Assembly: GCA_019722365.1 (NCBI GenBank)
Contig: JADFUC010001732.1
Coordinates: 244,795-308,794, forward strand
Source of the DNA: Lithospermum erythrorhizon
Lineage: Eukaryota; Streptophyta; Magnoliopsida; Boraginales; Boraginaceae
Direction of reading: 5' to 3'
Length of the DNA: 64,000 nt
Made by a program: the position numbers and the translations under genes. Of the stretch, positions 37,125 to 48,361 are shown one piece after another. The notes below the pieces were generated by a model. That model did not search any database and was not told the DNA's origin. It saw only the letters and a list, made by a program, of their open reading frames with translations. Positions within the stretch are counted from its first letter, which is position 1. The number at the start of each line of letters is the position of its first letter.

Positions 37125-37470
37125 GCAAGCGATAAGCGTGGTAGCGTTTGATTCATGGTACCCGTTTGTACCAAGCGGCTATATAACGGCTATTTAGTAC
37201 CCTAAGCGTGGTAGCGTTTGATTTAGCAGTACGCGTTGTGCAAATAATGGTGCTCTGCTTGGAATTATTAATGGTACCGTTTAAATCAAGCGATTACAGC
37301 GTTATTCGCGCCTAGTAGCCGTTATTACATTATAGCCGTTACAAAACTAGCCGTTGGTTTAACAAACGTGGTACCGTTTAAAAGCTGCTGATGCAGCGTT
37401 TGTTCAGGAAAATGGTGAGAATGCATTATTATTAATTTATTATAAGGGACAAACGTGGTACGTTAGATAT
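37125..37470. repeat. GGTACC motif island, right
   Basis: Repeats of AAGCGTGGTAGCGTTTGATT, ATGGTACCGTTTAAATCAAG and AAACGTGGTACCGTTTAAAA are interspersed with AGCCGTTA/TAACGGCT words. It lies between the hAT transposase start and the GC-rich right subterminal zone, so it may be hAT subterminal sequence. Confidence 0.65.
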
Positions 37471-37974
37471 GATACCCGCGATAAAACGTCGAGGCCGCTT
37501 TAAAAGTGGTATCGAACAGTAAGGCTGGAGTACCCCATAGCGGGCCGGGCCGGCCGATTAAATTAAGGCGCGGGCCCGTCGAACCTGTTAGGTAGGCTAG
37601 GAATTTAACATGTCTAGTATAGATGTGTATTTACTCACAAAACTCACTAGGTGAGGGTTTGGCGTTTATGGGGCCAGCAGATTAAATATTAACGATACCC
37701 CGTTAAGACCCGTAGACCTCTTGCCCCAAAATTAAATGGGCGAATAGGCGCCCAAGATCAAGTTAATGGGCGGTCGAGGCACGATTTGGTTAAGAAACCG
37801 GGCCTGTCGGTTTTACGATCACAGGACCGCTCGGTTCAGCGTGGTTCCTTTGACACCTCTACCTATATCTATCTACGTTACCCTGTTCAAGTCAATTTGA
37901 TTATTAGTCGCACAAGAACATGTGAAAGCTAAAGAAACCCTCCGTGTTTCCTCCTCGTCTTCTCCTTGTTTTTA

Positions 37975-39252
37975 ATGGAATCAACGAAAACAATAAAATT
38001 CTTACGGACTTACCTTTGGATATTCAGGTAGCTATAATCTCCAAATTGCCAGTGAAAACAAATCTTGCATGTAAGTGTTTTTCTAAAGCATTCAATAAGC
38101 TCATCTCAGACCCTTTATTCTCCCATATTTATCGTAGTAACCACAACAACTCCTCCCCTTTAGATACTATTTTTATCAACTCCTATGATTTAATTACTTA
38201 TTGTATGACTACTTCTCATGGGTATAAACGAGACCACGCAATTTTTTCGAATCTGGTTGAATTTAAAAGAGATATTTATGACAATAATAGTCCAGATATC
38301 ACTAAAGATACATATGTCACGCTTGAAAGACTTAAACATGATGCAACCATACGTCAAAACAGCACCAACTACTCAATTTGCGGTAATTGCAATGGTTTAA
38401 TCTGTTTATTGAGACGTGAGTTGTTTAATATCTATAATTTCTTCGTAGCCAATCCGATGACCGGTGATATCATTGAACTCCCGGACCCTGTTAACAAAAG
38501 ATTAATCAGATATATATGGTTTAGGATATTGCCAGCTTACTGATAGATATAAGGTTTTGAGGATTATTGGAGGTAACGAATATGAACATAAGAGTGAGAT
38601 TTTGACTATTGGTGTTGATAAAAACTTTAGGAGAGTTTTGGATGTTAATGTTCCATACAATGTAGGTCCTGATAATTATTTGGGTAGTGATGGTAGACGT
38701 CCATACATGGTTCCGTTAGGTTCCTCCCTCCATTGGTTGGTGCAACAGACTCGAATGTCCGAACGGATAGGTACTATCCTCATTGAGCCTAAATGGGGAG
38801 GTACAAGAAGCATATGTGCATTTGATATGACGGAGGAGAGAGTTCGTGCACTTCAAATGCCTCAACAAGTTGCCCTTATTAAAAGTTTTGGTTATGGTTT
38901 AGGAGTTTTATTGGATAAGCTATGTTTTTGGGAAATATTATTCAACAATGCTTATGTAAATGTATGGGTAATGGATGAGTATGGAGTTGAAGAATCATGG
39001 ACGAAGAGATCCGTGTTGAAAGTTTCGGCCCTTCCACGGGATATCAATTTGTCTAGATTGACGCCATTGGCATTGTCAGTTTAGGAAGGAGCGATCCTAA
39101 TATCTGACAACAAAAGATTGATGATTTATGATATGGTGAGCAATTCATTGAAAGGCATGCATCTCTCGGGTAATAATGCAAACTGCACAATTCCTATTGT
39201 TCCAGATTTTGTTTCGTTCAAGAATCGTGTAGGATGGATAACAGATGTTTAG
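37975..39252 (+). pseudogene. F-box (FBA-type) pseudogene
   Basis: The likely original start, MESTKT at 37975, is one base out of frame with the F-box body. That body reads KILTDLPLDIQVAIISKLPV and then ACKCFSKAFNKLISDPLFSH, a clear F-box. A conserved CNGLICL and VANPMTGDIIELPDP lead to a second frameshift near the ATATAT run at about 38,510. There GLGYCQLTDRYKVLRI becomes readable in the next frame. The associated-domain part (VPLGSSLHWLV, ICAFDMTEERVRALQMP, SFGYGLGVLLDKLCFWE) continues to an in-frame TAG at 39082-39084. Beyond it a further 55 codons stay open to a second TAG at 39250. Two frameshifts and one internal stop in an otherwise well-kept frame mean a recent pseudogene, or assembly error. 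It starts about 110 bp from the end of the hAT element. Confidence 0.8.
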
Positions 39253-40614
39253 CCTTGCTAAATAAATACTATCTGGTTTGATGTAACAAGGTAATGTTTC
39301 TCGCATGTTTTTGCGAACTTGCAATCAATTTTGAGTAAAAAAATCATATATGATCTTTGATTGTACTGGGTATTCCTGCTTTCACTAAATTAACTATATT
39401 AGAAAAATGTGTGTTGCATGCGATCATTATTGTTTATAAATTGGATTTAGGGTTAATCATGTTTATTTCTAGTGGCTTCTAAATATTCATTTTGTTTAAT
39501 TTATTTTTAATGTTATAATTGTATTTTTAGTATGATAATTGATTCTTATGCAGTGGCAATATGATCCATGATACATTTATATTTATTGTTAAAACTATTT
39601 TATTCCACTACTTAGAATACGAGGCCGAGCGTGTGAGGAGTAAAATCATTTCCAGGTAGAAGCCGGTTTGGAAGCGGGTTTCTGCCCTTACTCTAGTTGA
39701 GTGGGCGGCCAGATGGAGTCGGTTTGGTGGCGGTATAGAGTCGGAGTGGAGCAATTTTTTAAAGAAATCAAAATATAAAATAAAATAGGGCCGGCTCGAA
39801 GCCAAATGCAAGTTTATTATAGTTGAAACATTGCGATTTAAGCGTCGAATTCGTTTAATATATTAGCGATAAAAATAATTATAAATAAAACTATATCCGA
39901 CTCCTTCCCGACTCCATTATTAAATACTTATTCAATTCAAACACCCCAAACACAACACAACAACCCTGTTTCATCTCTTGCCCCATCACCCCCCAAATAC
40001 CAATAAACCGATTAAGCACCCCTGCCCCCCACCCCCAACTCAAACCCATTGCTTTAGATTTGTTTTCTGTTTTTTTTTTGTTTTTGTTTTCCTATCCAAG
40101 TAGATTTGATATGTGGATTTATAGGTGTGTTTGGAACTCAGGCCTCTGGAATTGTTTACCACATTGTCTAGATGTGGACATGTGGTGAGATTGTGAAAAT
40201 TTCTTTTGTCAACTGCCTAATTAATTGCATTTGGGTACATTGTAACTACTCATAAATCACATGCTTGATAAATGTAGCAGGGAAATAAAGTTTGTGTAAT
40301 TTAAGAGCCACATGAGATGAGTTTTTACATCCACACTACTCTTGGTGTGTAATATCATGATAGTGAGTTCCTTGCAGTATGGTACTATCTCATATAATTA
40401 GCAAAACAATACCTTGGACAAAATGTTAGCGAACACATATGCATTCAAAGGCACATCCTCATGTATTTGTGTCTACCAATGTAACAAAGTTTTGGAGTTG
40501 TGGAACATGTGATCGAGAGGAGATAATATAGTACTATCCGTAAAGCAATGCTTCCTATACATGTATCCTATATGACTGAGAACTTACAACTACAACTAGA
40601 TGTTTTAAAAAGAG
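39253..40614. other. Intergenic sequence
   Basis: About 1.36 kb without a recognised gene. It holds a moderately GC-rich segment near 39,620-39,800 and a C-rich, then T-rich, stretch near 39,920-40,090. Confidence 0.5.
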
Positions 40615-42215
40615 CTACAACGAGCACTTTCCCTCTTCAGCCGCTTGCTCTTCGTCGCTCTTCTGCAAACCCAATCTACGACTAGATTCTACATCAGTAG
40701 AATTTGGGGCAAATGGCTTGATAGACGACTGCAGGGATTCCGGTCTCTCTCTGGCAATTCTCTTGCACAGGACATCGCAGTTACTAATCACCTTTGTTAG
40801 CCTTCCTTTCAACTCCCCAAGTTCTACTTGCAAGCCATGAACTGTAGTAGGATCAAATAATGCAAATGCGCTTAGCTTAGTCACATAATTTACATGCACT
40901 ATATGTAAGCTTCGATTCTTTGAATATATGAACCTATGACCTAATAATGTAACATGGTTACTTCACTTGTTGAACTCCAGAAAGAAAGAAATGGTACAAT
41001 TGAGAGAAACTAGGTAATAAGTCAAAAAAAAACATAACACTTTCTAGTTTAGGCAATCAATTTAAAAAAAATGCTAACTGGGTTTATCTAATTGACCTAT
41101 TTTCCTTTCTCTGGTTTATCTATATTAGAGAAGATGTCAATATATGCCTGATGAAGGGTTCACTCGTTCTCTCAAAGCTCTAAAAAACCATAAGACATGT
41201 AAAATACCCAAGATATCAAGATGTCTAATGAAGAATGAACTCAATATCAATGATGAATGACGCTTCAAATAAAGTATGGCAAATTAACACACGATGGAAA
41301 ATAAGGCATATCAAAATTGGAAACAATAAGCTCTTCACTCCCCAAAAAATGATTGCCACCTTTTACTCCATCCTGAAAGCATGTTATAAAGTACTAATGA
41401 CCAGAGAAAAAAAAATCATTTTCTTAGGTATCGATCCCCACCATGCATCTTTGCTTGAAGAAATTACTCACCATATATCTGGAACAGTGAACATCTAATA
41501 AAAAAGCATCGAAGAGTACCTTCTAATAAATGTTGTGAGGTTGTTCTCATTTTCGAGACAGAGTAATTAAAACGCTTGAGAAGTTTCACAGACGATGCAT
41601 CTGCAACATCTATTTTGTTTTCAATATCTTCCTGAGTAATTGTAAGAAAATGATTTAAGGAACCATTTCTTAGTGATCAATCAGCTCTTTCTGGCTTTAT
41701 ATCAAGCTTTTGCCTATTTCTTGATTGACTACTCTGGAACTAACAGCCTCTTACAGAGCAAAGGGAACAACAACATGTCAAATAATTCTAGACCATGGGC
41801 CTCTTTGGTCCTTGTTCCTGTGTCCAAAGAAGAAAGCTACTCCTAGAATAATCAGTAGTCTTGGTTTTATCTACAAGAACATATTCCAACTTATTCCCAA
41901 ACCTAGGCATGTTTTATTTATTTATCATCCAATAATACTTAAGATGAATTTATTAAGGTCAAAGTGCCAGATCAATGCTATACTCCTGTTTTGAGACATA
42001 TCTATTAGTTTTCAACTACATCAAACAACACAAAATAGTTCTCTGGGAAAACCTGTCTTTTAGTAATCTCTCGAGTGTTCTGTTGCTGCCAATCCTGGTA
42101 TACTGAAAATACCTCTAGTAGTACATTTGGATTCACAACACCTATTACGTAAATATCAAGTATCAATTGAAAATCCAACATTATCAGGCTGGACGGCAGG
42201 AAGAAAGCACTCAAA
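40615..42215 (-). CDS. 3' exons of an unidentified minus-strand gene
   Basis: Exons with canonical splice sites join in phase on the minus strand: 42102-42053, 41631-41520, 41494-41472, a proposed 13-nt microexon 41372-41360, and the last exon 40841-40615. They read YQDWQQQNTREITKRQ, EDIENKIDVADASSVKLLKR, then FNYSVSKMRTTSQHLLE, a short VHCSRYM-DGVK link, and HGLQVELGELKGRLTKVISN, followed by CDVLCKRIARERPESLQSSI and a polar tail to a TAG at 40615. A further exon (42215-42180, FECFLPAVQPDN) is possible but its junction does not fit neatly. The sequence is predicted to be helical and polar, perhaps a coiled coil. I do not recognise the family. The 5' part is missing here; see the exon candidate at 47,561-47,627 beyond a copia insertion. 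Confidence 0.5.
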
Positions 42216-42761
42216 CTGCATTTAGAATGAAGAAAGGAATCATAACAAAAAGTAAAAAAAAAGGGACCTTTCCATTTGCTTCATAAATAATACAACCAAA
42301 CACTTTATCAAAGCCAATGAAGGAATTTCAAAGATGACCTCCGACATATGCATATTGTTGATTTATTGTCTTAGCCTTTTAGGTACTTCAAATATTCAGA
42401 TAAATAAAATATGAAATTTAAAGTGGAATAGTAGAATGTTACAGAAAATCTTTTAAGTAGGAAAGATGAATATATGAGGATCCTCCAGAGTTCTATTGCT
42501 AATCAGAGATTAAGTACTACACCATTAAGACAATGGTAGATATAAATGATAGGGCAAATTAACCTAGTCGGCCAAAACTTATACTCGTTTATTCATACGT
42601 TTATGTTTCAAGATTATGAACTTCCATGTGAGCTCCTAGCATCTCTATCCTTAAACTTTCGAGATTCTATGTTATCCAGCCATTCAATTTTAGGAAATCT
42701 CATAGAACTCTATATATAGATTTCAAAAGCGATGTTTACTCCTCTTACACTTGGTAAATTA

Positions 42762-43123
42762 TGTTGAAATATAAGTTAAATTTTAGAGTCGTATCGCCGA
42801 ATATTTATAAGAAGTAAGTTCGTACTTGAGCTTTATAAAGAAAGATGCTTAGTATTAGTATATTAACTGCATGCGATAGTTAGTGGAGTTTGATATATAG
42901 TGAAGAAGGACTCTTGTTAATTTTGAGTGTATTCGATTGTAATCATATTTAAGCTAATAATGTTTCTTTTCCGTGGAATTTGATACAGATTACACGTGTA
43001 ATCCTAGGAAACCATATTAAATTAACGTAATCTCGCTTTAACATCGTTTGTCTTGTTCTTGTGTGTGTTTAGTTTTAATGCTTCGTGTTTCTAACCATTT
43101 CTCTTTGTGCTTCCCGCGCGATA
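42762..43123 (+). repeat. 5' LTR of the second copia element
   Basis: Starts TGTTGAAATATAAG. Shared with the 3' LTR are GAATATTTAT, TCTTAGTATTAGTGTATT-like and GTAATCCTAGGAAACC segments. The pair differ by many small changes, indicating an old insertion. Confidence 0.8.
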
Positions 43124-43149
43124 AATTAGTATCGAGCCGATTACGATTA

Positions 43150-46100
43150 GGAAGATGGGAGGAATGATGAAGTTAGTGGAAGTTGATGGGCCAACAACTT
43201 GAATGTGGCGTGTGAGTTGGATGTGTGCTCAATCGACAAGGCTAAGACATGTCGTCTTGGAGAAGAAACACACTTGACAATGGATGAAGAATGGAAGAAG
43301 AAAAATAGGTCGGCATGCGGGACAATACGATTGTATTTGGAGGAAGGGCAGTAGTATTCGTCGTAGAAAGGAGATGGGCCTTTCGAAACTCTGGAAGAAG
43401 CTTGCAGACAAGTACATGACGAAAAGCATTGAAAATCGTTTGTACATAAAGAAGAAGCTATTCTAGTTTGGAGTTCGAGGAAAAACGTCGCCGTGAGCAG
43501 CTCGGCTCAGCGGGTACAATAAGAATTTTTGGCAATTTGCAAAGAAATTTAGATGTTGAAATTGAGGATGATAATGAGCGCTTGTTGTTCTTGAACTTCA
43601 TTTGCCGGACAAGTATGATCACACTTATCGCTCTTTATTGTATGGTAAGGATAAGATTAAATTTGAAGAGCGTGTCAAATACGCAGAATAACGAAAATCG
43701 GAAGATGGAAGTTGTAGATACAAAGACCTTGACGTCGAAGCATTGTATTAATGAAGAAAGAAAAATCGACATGAAGTCATCTCGGCGAGAATTCACAAAG
43801 AAGAAAATTGCAAAAGATCGATGTTAACATTTGCGAGAAAAGGACATTGGAAATCGGATCGAGGTTGAAGAACAAGGGAAGCCGAATGTGAATATAGTAG
43901 ATAGAGGTAGAGCGAGTTTGTCTTGGTAGGCTCCGAGAAGCTTACAAGTTGCAATGAATGGATCATGGATTCGGGTTGTTCATATCACATGAGTCCTCCT
44001 GGCGTTATTTGTGAATTCACTTGAGTTTGATCTTGGGAGTTGTGTAATGGGCAACAATAATGTGTCTTGAGACTATAGGAATTTGGAAAAGTCCGTCGGC
44101 CGTGAATGATGGTATATCGGATTGATGGAGAATGTTAAATTCGTTCAGTTGAAGAAAGAAGCTTGATTTCGTTAGGAACTTTAGAAGCCAAGGGGTTGTA
44201 AAGTTGTACTTGAAGGTGGTTCTATCAAGGTAAGCAAGGCGACAAGATTAACACAAGGAAGGAGAAGATCGACACTTTATTATCTTGAAGGTAAATCGGT
44301 TACCGGTTACTGTTTGATAGGCATTAGCAACGATATTATGTTACATGGCGTGCTCGTTTTAGGGGGCAACGCGTGCTTCAAGGGTTAATCAACAAGGGGC
44401 TATTGAAAGGCGCCAAATGAGGTAAACTTGAGTTTTGTGAGCATTGCATCAAGGGCAAGAAGACTCGAGACAAGTTAGCGAGGCCGTTCGTGGCATGAGC
44501 AGCCCAACTCGTGCGTAGTGATGTGTGGGGACCATCTCGAAATGCTTCTTTGGGAGAGTAAAATCATGCCCGTAACATTTATTAATGATTTTTTTTTTTT
44601 TTTTTTTTTTTCAAGAAGGTATGAGTTTACCTGATGAAGAATAATTATGAGGTCGTTGTTATCTTTCGAGTGGAAAAGTAATAGAGACTTCAAAACTAAT
44701 CGAGAGATTAGAGCGTTTAAGGTCATATAATGGCGAATAATCGAATCCTTTGTTCGATGTGTGTAGGAATGATGGCATTTCAAAATATTTTTTGGTTAGG
44801 CATACTCCTCAACAAAATGAGTGGCCAAAAGAATGAATCACACATTGTTAGAAAAGGTTCGTTGTATGCTTTCTAACTCTGGGTTGGGAAAGCAATATTA
44901 AGGAGAGGTAGTGGCGTCGATTTTCATCGTGGCAATCCGTCATTGCGCTCGGTAGGTGAGACTCGCTTTGGAGGTGTGGTTGGAATGTACACACTGCAGC
45001 TACGACCGATTGCATATATTTGGATGTCGAGTTATTATCCGTGGCGGAGTCAAATTGAACCCTAGAGCCAGCCATCTTCTTGGGATTTCTTGAAAGTAGT
45101 GTGAAGGGATATCGATTGTGGTGTCCGGAGTCAAAGAAGATAGTAATAAGTAGGGATATTACATTTGATGAGATGAGTATGTTTGGACAACGAACATTTG
45201 CAAATGAGGTTTGAGTGGAGCTTAGCGAGGGTACTCCCAAGGCCGGTGGAGCAAGTTGGTTCAGATGTTTAAGAGGACTCGATTGTAGTTGAAGATATTG
45301 CAGTTCCCAGTAATGATGGAGCTCATGATGATGAGCTGTGCACTTCTGAGCAAAGAAACATTAGGAAACCCGATAAAGTTCAACGATATTGCGGCATATA
45401 CGCCGGTTGTAAGTGAAGATATTCCATTATCTTACTTGGAAACTCGTCATAGTTTGGAAGTGACGCATTGAATAGGGGCCATACAAGAAGAGATGGATTA
45501 ACATCAAAAGAACCATGCCAGGGATTTGTTGGATCTCCATAGGTAAGAAAGTTGTTGGATGTAATGGAGTGCTCCTAAGAAAGATGGTATCTCAGTGAGA
45601 CAAATTCCGTTACAAAGGTAAGATTAGTGGCGAAAGGATTTGTGGCCTTGAGAAGAAATTGATTACAATGAAGTTTTCTCTCGCAGCCATTGAAACACTC
45701 GTCCATTCATGTTTTATTGGCCTTGGTAATCTGATGGAACCTCGAGTTAGCTCAACTTCGATGTAACAACTGACTTAACTAACACATGAATTTGGAAAAA
45801 AAGAGGTGGGTTTGCAAATTGAAAGAAGTCTTTATGCAGTTGAAACAACTGCTTGGCGTCGATGGTACAAAGGGATTCGATCAATTTATGATGGAAGACG
45901 AGTTTCAGCGAGTTCATATGATCATTGCGTATATTTTTGTAAGCTTCGTGAAGGTATTAACATTTATCTTCTGTTATATGTTGATGATATGTTAATAGCA
46001 CATTTAGTAATTAATGGAGGTGCAAAACATGAAATACCAGCTGAGTAAATCCTTCGACATGAAAGATCTTGGTGAAGCTCGAAAAATACTTGGCATGAAA

Positions 46101-46870
46101 ATAAAGCGTCGGGATAAAGGTGTGTGAATTGTAGTTACTTATGATCGATACTTAAATGGTTAGTATGTTTAACTTAAATGAGAAGTCAAAAAGCGGTGAC
46201 AGCGCCATCGCTCAGCAGCATGAAGCTTAGTCTTTCATTATGACCTGACGAAAATGTCCCGAGTTCATTATGCGAATCACGGGGGGATCTTTTGTGCTGC
46301 GATAGTTTGCCTGAACCCAGAGACATCTTACATCTTTGTGAGCATTGTGAGTCGTTATATGCATGTTGCGAGGAACCTTTGCGTATTTGGGTTAAAAGTA
46401 TGAGAGAATGGTATGGGTCAACGTGTTGTGGGTATCGGACTCGATTATGTGGAGTGATTTGGATAAGTGGCCCCGGTCCAACGGATTACATCTTTTACAC
46501 TTGCAAGAAGAGGACCGGTTAGTTGGCGTTCGAAGTTACAATCAACGGTTGCTTTGTACACTCTTGGCCGGAGTATATGGCGTTAAGCTGACGGAAAAGA
46601 GAATACATGTGGCTTAGAAATCTAGTGGGGGTATTTTGAGGTATAGTTCGAGAGAGGCAAGTCACTATATTTTTGTGATAGTCAGTGCTATTTGTTTAAC
46701 CAAAAATCGAGTGCACCACAATTCCATGAAACATGTTGGGGTCAAGTTTAATTATGTTCGAGAACGGGTTGAAGAAGGGGGATGTCCCGATGTGACGAGG
46801 TTTCTAGAGGGCAATCATGCGGAATATGTTGACAAAAAGATAATTAGAGGATCAAGTTCGATCATTGTTT
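43150..46870 (+). pseudogene. Broken gag-pol of the second copia element
   Basis: Visible pieces: a Gag segment (43,280-43,815) and the protease-region motif WIMDSGCSYHM at about 43,957. The pre-integrase segment LEFCEHCIKGKKTR lies near 44,430. The integrase pieces are SDVWGPSRNAS near 44,518 and VAKRMNHTLLEKVRCMLS near 44,825. Reverse transcriptase carries YVDDML at about 45,976 and DMKDLGEARKILGMKIK near 46,060. RNase H remnants lie at 46,290-46,870. Stops, frameshifts and a 23-base T run interrupt the frame. Confidence 0.75.
44589..44611. repeat. 23-base T run inside the integrase region
   Basis: An uninterrupted T run directly follows TTTATTAATGAT. In related elements this position encodes the F(I/V)DD(F/Y)SR active-site segment. 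It is either a slippage-expanded homopolymer or the poly(A) end of a small retroelement insertion in antisense. Confidence 0.85.
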
Positions 46871-47002
46871 GAAGCTTGATCGGCGTCTCGTATTTGAAGT
46901 GCCTAAGGGCACATATTGCAGAGGAAGAGAAATTTACATTTAGATTACTATTTGAAGTTGGAGGATATGTGGTTCTAAAAGTTGAAGCCTAGATTGGAGA
47001 TT

Positions 47003-47359
47003 TGTTGGGGCATATAGACTTAGAATTTTTTAGGGTACATACCACGTCGAATATTTATGAGAAATGTAAGCTCATACTTGAATGTATAGGGATCTTAGTA
47101 TTAGTGTATTCCTTGCACCAATAGTTAGTAGGTTGCTATATAGTGAAAGGACTCTTGTTGTGCTTGAGTGTATTAAGCGATTGTAATTCCCTCGACTACT
47201 TAGTAATAATATTTCCTCTCTCTCCGTGGGTAATCCTAGGAAACCGGGTAAAATTCTTGTCTTAGTTTCTTTTGCTCGTTTGTCTTTGTTGTCTATTATT
47301 GTTGTTTAATTTCTTTATTGTTTCATATTTTAACTATTTATTGTAGCTTCAGCACAATA
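47003..47359 (+). repeat. 3' LTR of the second copia element
   Basis: Starts TGTTGGGGCATATAG right after a purine-rich tract and ends CACAATA. Aligns along its whole length with the 5' LTR. Confidence 0.8.
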
Positions 47360-47560
47360 AATTATAATTAACTAGATATTATGGCCTATTAACGAATACA
47401 ATGCTAACGAACACACACGAATGGTTAAAAACATAACTACACATTAAACAAGTCTATAAGCATCACAGACAAGCATAACATTTGCTATTGTTTCATATGA
47501 GAAAATGTTAACCAAGTAGATAGTGTGATCAAATATATGCAGATTTTGAGAATGTACAAC

Positions 47561-47627
47561 CTACTCGTAGTGGAAGAAGATGAAGATTTCTTCACCAAAA
47601 TATGCGTCAAGGTGCTCTCCCCCGGTG
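47561..47627 (-). CDS. Candidate upstream exon of the unidentified split gene
   Basis: On the minus strand, an acceptor TTACGTCAG precedes a 67-nt open stretch reading APGESTLTHILVKKSSSSST and a donor GTTGTA follows. It lies just across the copia insertion from the exons at 40.6-42.2 kb and has the same orientation. Linking the two is a guess based only on position, strand and splice signals. Confidence 0.25.
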
Positions 47628-47789
47628 CTGACGTAAGAATCGGAGTGGTCTATCCTCACACAAACAAAACTTAGTGCTTCAAAAAAATGTCAATAAAAAA
47701 AGTAATCATATTTCCCCTCCACCATATAAAAATTGTCAAGTTAAATTTTTAATGGTCAAAATTAGAATTGTAATGAGTCGGGTAAACGA

Positions 47790-48180
47790 AACCGCTTGAA
47801 GGAATCGGACGGTTTTATCCGGGCGATACTCATCTTGTAAGTTAGTGGTCCGGGAACCGATATTATTTTTTAATCCATACCCGATTAGACCCGCACCGGT
47901 AACCCGATAAATACCCGAAATTTGGGATATGTCGAAAATACTCAAAATCCGGACAAAATATCCAATATTCGAATCGAAATACCCAAATTTTTGAATAAAA
48001 TGAGATCCATTCGGGATCGAGCAAAAATCGGGACCCGAATATCACCGGTAAGCCGTGATTAATGGTCGCGGTCAATATTTTCGATATCCGGACCCGAGCA
48101 GGATAAGTAGTTTCCGGTCCGTTCAAGTCCAAATTTTTTGGGCATTGCAGGACAACGATCAAAATTAAGCGAACTTCCAT
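47790..48180. repeat. ACCCGA/TCGGG-rich degenerate repeat
   Basis: Words such as TACCCGA, CCCGAAA, ATCCGG and GGACCCGA recur at short, irregular spacing. Similar low-complexity sequence is common in plant repeats. It borders the gypsy element at 48362 on the outside. Confidence 0.55.
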
Positions 48181-48361
48181 AATACACATAACTTTAATTT
48201 AGATCGAACTCTCGAGTTAACAATTTATGGAGAAGTAACAATAATAAATACTCCGTAAAACATAATAACCATAAAATTTGGATGGATTTAAGGCTTCTCC
48301 AGAAGAAGGGGGTCCTACGCTTTCCGTTTAAGAAAATAATTCATAAATAATCAAAACAAAG

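Larger units (their letters stand above)
31055..37860 (-). mobile_element. hAT-superfamily DNA transposon with internal insertions
   Basis: The left terminus reads AGAGGTGTCGAGCGAACC and the right terminus, reverse-complemented, reads AGAGGTGTCAAAGGAACC. These are good Ac-like hAT inverted ends. The flanking 8-mers GCATATAT and ACCTATAT match at 6 of 8 positions, compatible with an eroded 8-bp target duplication. GC-rich subterminal zones with GGCCGG and CCCGGG words lie next to both ends, and AACGGCTA-like words occur near the right end. A BED-type hAT transposase relic is inside, on the minus strand. A second hAT-like terminus at about 32,381 (GACAGCTGTCGAACCCGGGC) and an AT-rich block at 31.3-32.3 kb show that the interior is composite. 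Confidence 0.65.
42757..47364 (+). mobile_element. Second Ty1/copia retrotransposon with AATTA target duplications
   Basis: The element spans 42762-47359 and is flanked by AATTA at 42757-42761 and 47360-47364. The two LTRs are 362 and 357 bp. After the 5' LTR, AATTAGTATCGAGCC at about 43,124 is an eroded initiator tRNA-Met primer site (TTGGTATCAGAGCC in intact elements). A purine-rich tract, GATTGGAGATT, precedes the 3' LTR at 47003. Internal order is Gag, protease, integrase, reverse transcriptase and RNase H on the plus strand. All are disrupted. Confidence 0.85.
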
